From assembly GCF_011617705.1 (NCBI RefSeq), contig NZ_CP050154.1:186001-250000 (forward strand): DNA of 64,000 bases, written 5' to 3'. The notes under the pieces were generated by a model that ran no database searches, was not told the origin of the DNA, and saw only the letters and a program-made list of their open reading frames with translations. This document shows, piece after piece, positions 62,409-64,000 of the stretch (positions within the stretch are counted from its first letter, which is position 1; each line of letters opens with the position of its first letter). The translations under genes and the position numbers were made by a program. Source of the stretch: Brevibacterium limosum. GTDB lineage: Bacteria; Actinomycetota; Actinomycetes; Actinomycetales; Brevibacteriaceae.

Positions 62409-63218
62409 TCAGAATTTCTGCAGAGATTCGGCGAGGAAGCGGATCACGGCAGGAGTGACCTCCTCGGCGAATTCTTCGAAGAATCCGTGCCGGCCCTCGG
62501 GCAGGATGAGCAGCTGTGATCCGGGGATGCGGTCGCGGAGGATGCGGGCGTTTCCGACCGGGTTCATCCGGTCCGCATCGCCGTGCATGATCAACGTCGG
62601 AGCGGTGATCTCCGGCAGCCGGTCCCACGCATCGTGGTTGGCGCTGACGCGCAGATGGGCGGATGACTCGACGGCCGTCATCGTGTCATCGCCGAGCATC
62701 TTGCTGTACTTCGCCGACACCGTCCACGCCGGGGTGTAGAAGAGGTCGAAGAGGTACTGGGTGTGCTCCTCGCCGCGCAGCCTCGCCAGTGCCTGGCCGA
62801 CCTCGCGCGGACGCTTCACCGCATGCGGCCCGCCCGGAGACGTGCACGCGAGGACGATCGCGCTGACCCGCTCCGAGTGGTTGAGCGCCAGCATCTGCGT
62901 GATGCGCCCGCCCATGGACGTACCGTAGACCGCCGTCCGCTCCACGCCGAGGTGGTCGAGCACGTCCGCGGCATCGGCAGCGAAGCTCGAAGTCGACAGT
63001 TCGCCGAGCTCACCGCGGCTGCCGCCCGTTCCGCGATAGTCGAAAGTGATCGTGCGGAAGTCCGATTCGAAATCTCCGCGCAGATCGTCCCACCACTCGT
63101 GAGAATTCGCCTGGCCCTGCAGCAGGAGCAGTGCGGGAGCGTCATCCGGCCCGCTGACCTGGACTTCGAGGGGGAAGCCATCGCGTGCGCCGATCTTTCG
63201 CACCTGCATCGTCTCCAC
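62409..63218 (-). CDS. Alpha/beta-fold hydrolase
   Basis: Start set at GTG 63218 (VETMQVRKIGARDG), with AGGAGG six bases upstream; the longer frame has no signal. 269 residues. Nucleophile elbow GTSMGGRI with Ser about 99; oxyanion part LLLQGQANSHEWWDDL (HG replaced by QGQ); Asp in MHGDADRMNPVGN; His in LPEGRHGFFEEF. Related to 3-oxoadipate enol-lactonase/haloperoxidase-like hydrolases. Substrate unknown. Divergent from aroD with only 48 bp between the starts. Confidence 0.9.
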   Translation of the reverse strand: METMQVRKIGARDGFPLEVQVSGPDDAPALLLLQGQANSHEWWDDLRGDFESDFRTITFDYRGTGGSRGELGELSTSSFAADAADVLDHLGVERTAVYGTSMGGRITQMLALNHSERVSAIVLACTSPGGPHAVKRPREVGQALARLRGEEHTQYLFDLFYTPAWTVSAKYSKMLGDDTMTAVESSAHLRVSANHDAWDRLPEITAPTLIMHGDADRMNPVGNARILRDRIPGSQLLILPEGRHGFFEEFAEEVTPAVIRFLAESLQKF

Positions 63219-63266
63219 CCGTGTCCTCCTGCCCGCGCGCGCCGCGTCACCGCCTACGCTTGACCC

Positions 63267-64000
63267 ATGAAACCATTGCCGTTCCTCAATCCTGCCGCAG
63301 GATCGCCCGCTGTGCGCAATCCCGGCCGACCGGCCGTCGTCGTGCCGACGCAGGCCGCCGCTGCCGAGGAGCTCACCGCCGAATGCGCCGCAGCCGCCGC
63401 GACCGAGATCGTCGACGCCATCGAATGGCGCATCGATCCGCTGCTCGCCGCCGCCCCCGGTTCCGTGCTCACCCGCATCGAGGCGGCCCTGCGTCTGCTT
63501 CCTCGTGCGCTCACAGCGGGCTTGCCGATCCTCCTGACCGTGCGCACCGGATTCGAAGGCGGGCACGTGGAGATCACGGAAGGCGACTACGCCGAGGCGG
63601 TGCGGGCGCTGATCGGCGGAGCCGGCGCATCGGGCGCTCCTGTCGCCGTCGACCTCGAGATCGACCGGGCGGAATCGCGCTCCCTCATCGCCTCGGCGCA
63701 GGAAGCCGGCGTTCCCGTCGTCGCCTCACACCACAATTTCGAAGCCACGGACTCCGCCGAACGCCTGCTCGCGACGTTCGCTGCGATGATTGAGGCCGGC
63801 GCGGATGTGGCCAAGGTGGCGATGATGCCGCAGACGCCTGCCGACGTTCTGCGTCTCCTGGAGGCGACTGCCACCGCGGATGCCTCGTCGCCGGTTTCCG
63901 TGCTCGGGATCTCGATGGGGCCATTGGGCCGGACGAGCCGGATCATGGGCGCCGACTTCGGCAGCTGCGCCACCTTCGCTCAGATCGGTCAGGGGTCGGC
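63267..64000 (+). CDS. aroD: Type I 3-dehydroquinate dehydratase, 3'-truncated by window edge
   Basis: Third step of the shikimate pathway: dehydrates 3-dehydroquinate to 3-dehydroshikimate by a lysine Schiff base. Starts at ATG 63267 (MKPLPFLNPAAG) and is open to the end; about 244 codons visible of about 250-260. Class I motifs: AIEWRIDPL, LTVRTGFEGGH, VASHHNFEAT (catalytic His) and DVAKVAMMPQTPAD (Schiff-base Lys), GISMGPLGRTSR. Most actinobacteria use the type II enzyme (AroQ); a type I enzyme is also often seen as a quinate/shikimate catabolic or second copy. The gene order to the right is not visible. Confidence 0.93.
   Translation, partial: MKPLPFLNPAAGSPAVRNPGRPAVVVPTQAAAAEELTAECAAAAATEIVDAIEWRIDPLLAAAPGSVLTRIEAALRLLPRALTAGLPILLTVRTGFEGGHVEITEGDYAEAVRALIGGAGASGAPVAVDLEIDRAESRSLIASAQEAGVPVVASHHNFEATDSAERLLATFAAMIEAGADVAKVAMMPQTPADVLRLLEATATADASSPVSVLGISMGPLGRTSRIMGADFGSCATFAQIGQGS

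Overview
The window is high-GC DNA from a Gram-positive actinobacterium, most likely Micrococcales and plausibly Brevibacterium. Supporting traits are a DUF222/HNH protein of the 13E12 type, a fused CopD-CtaG protein, a fused MrpA-type antiporter, sortase and Tat substrates, an OpuA/ProU-type betaine transporter, and many GTG starts with AGGAGG-like ribosome binding sites. The genus is an inference, not a computed result.

Layout. 0-6.3 kb: end of an MHS-family MFS transporter, a lipoprotein, purB, and a three-gene unit ending in a GYSQGG serine-hydrolase-like protein. 6.3-13 kb: a 2-oxoacid dehydrogenase operon (E1 alpha, E1 beta, E2), a LysR gene without its DNA-binding domain, and a single-pass membrane protein. 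13.5-17 kb: cysteine-poor ribosomal protein genes rpmB-rpmG-rpsN, an HU gene, and a CopD-CtaG copper/cytochrome oxidase assembly protein. 17-22.4 kb: a second MHS transporter, 3-hydroxybutyrate dehydrogenase, a LysR regulator, 3-hydroxyisobutyrate dehydrogenase and a PLP-binding YggS protein. 22.5-31.8 kb: an NHLRC2-like thioredoxin/NHL protein, a DUF559-type protein between two long inverted repeats, an operon of a sortase-anchored protein with a degenerate ABC ATPase and an exported protein, then dcd and a conserved hypothetical gene. 31.9-41.8 kb: a complete mrpA-C-D-E-F-G antiporter operon running into a response regulator, a sensor-poor histidine kinase and a lipoprotein. 41.9-51 kb: an S9 peptidase, nagA, a DUF222/HNH protein, a degenerate isochorismatase-like protein, and a probable copper/haem group (His-rich membrane protein, PCuAC chaperone, Tat-exported DyP peroxidase).

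51.1-58.8 kb is a patchwork of mobile DNA. A glycine betaine binding-protein gene is split by a complete IS21-family element (26-bp ends, 5-bp target duplication GGCGT). Its upstream end is cut off by an IS1380-family transposase fragment, followed by an ISL3-type fragment. Next comes a 1.3-kb island of clearly lower GC with three reverse-strand genes: a secreted four-cysteine protein, a secreted small basic protein with a DUF4258/RelE-like C-terminus, and an acidic partner overlapping it by 4 bp. I read this as a candidate secreted toxin-immunity cassette and the best candidate here for an undescribed system. A complete IS1380-family element and a decayed ogt gene close the patchwork. 58.8-64 kb returns to core DNA: an intact glycine betaine ABC transporter operon (ATPase, permease, binding protein), an alpha/beta hydrolase and the start of a type I 3-dehydroquinate dehydratase gene that runs off the window.

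Functional links. 2-oxoacid dehydrogenase, 3-hydroxyisobutyrate dehydrogenase and 3-hydroxybutyrate dehydrogenase fit branched-chain amino acid and short-chain acid catabolism. Mrp plus the betaine transporter fit life in salty or alkaline habitats; a second betaine-binding gene has been lost to IS insertion.
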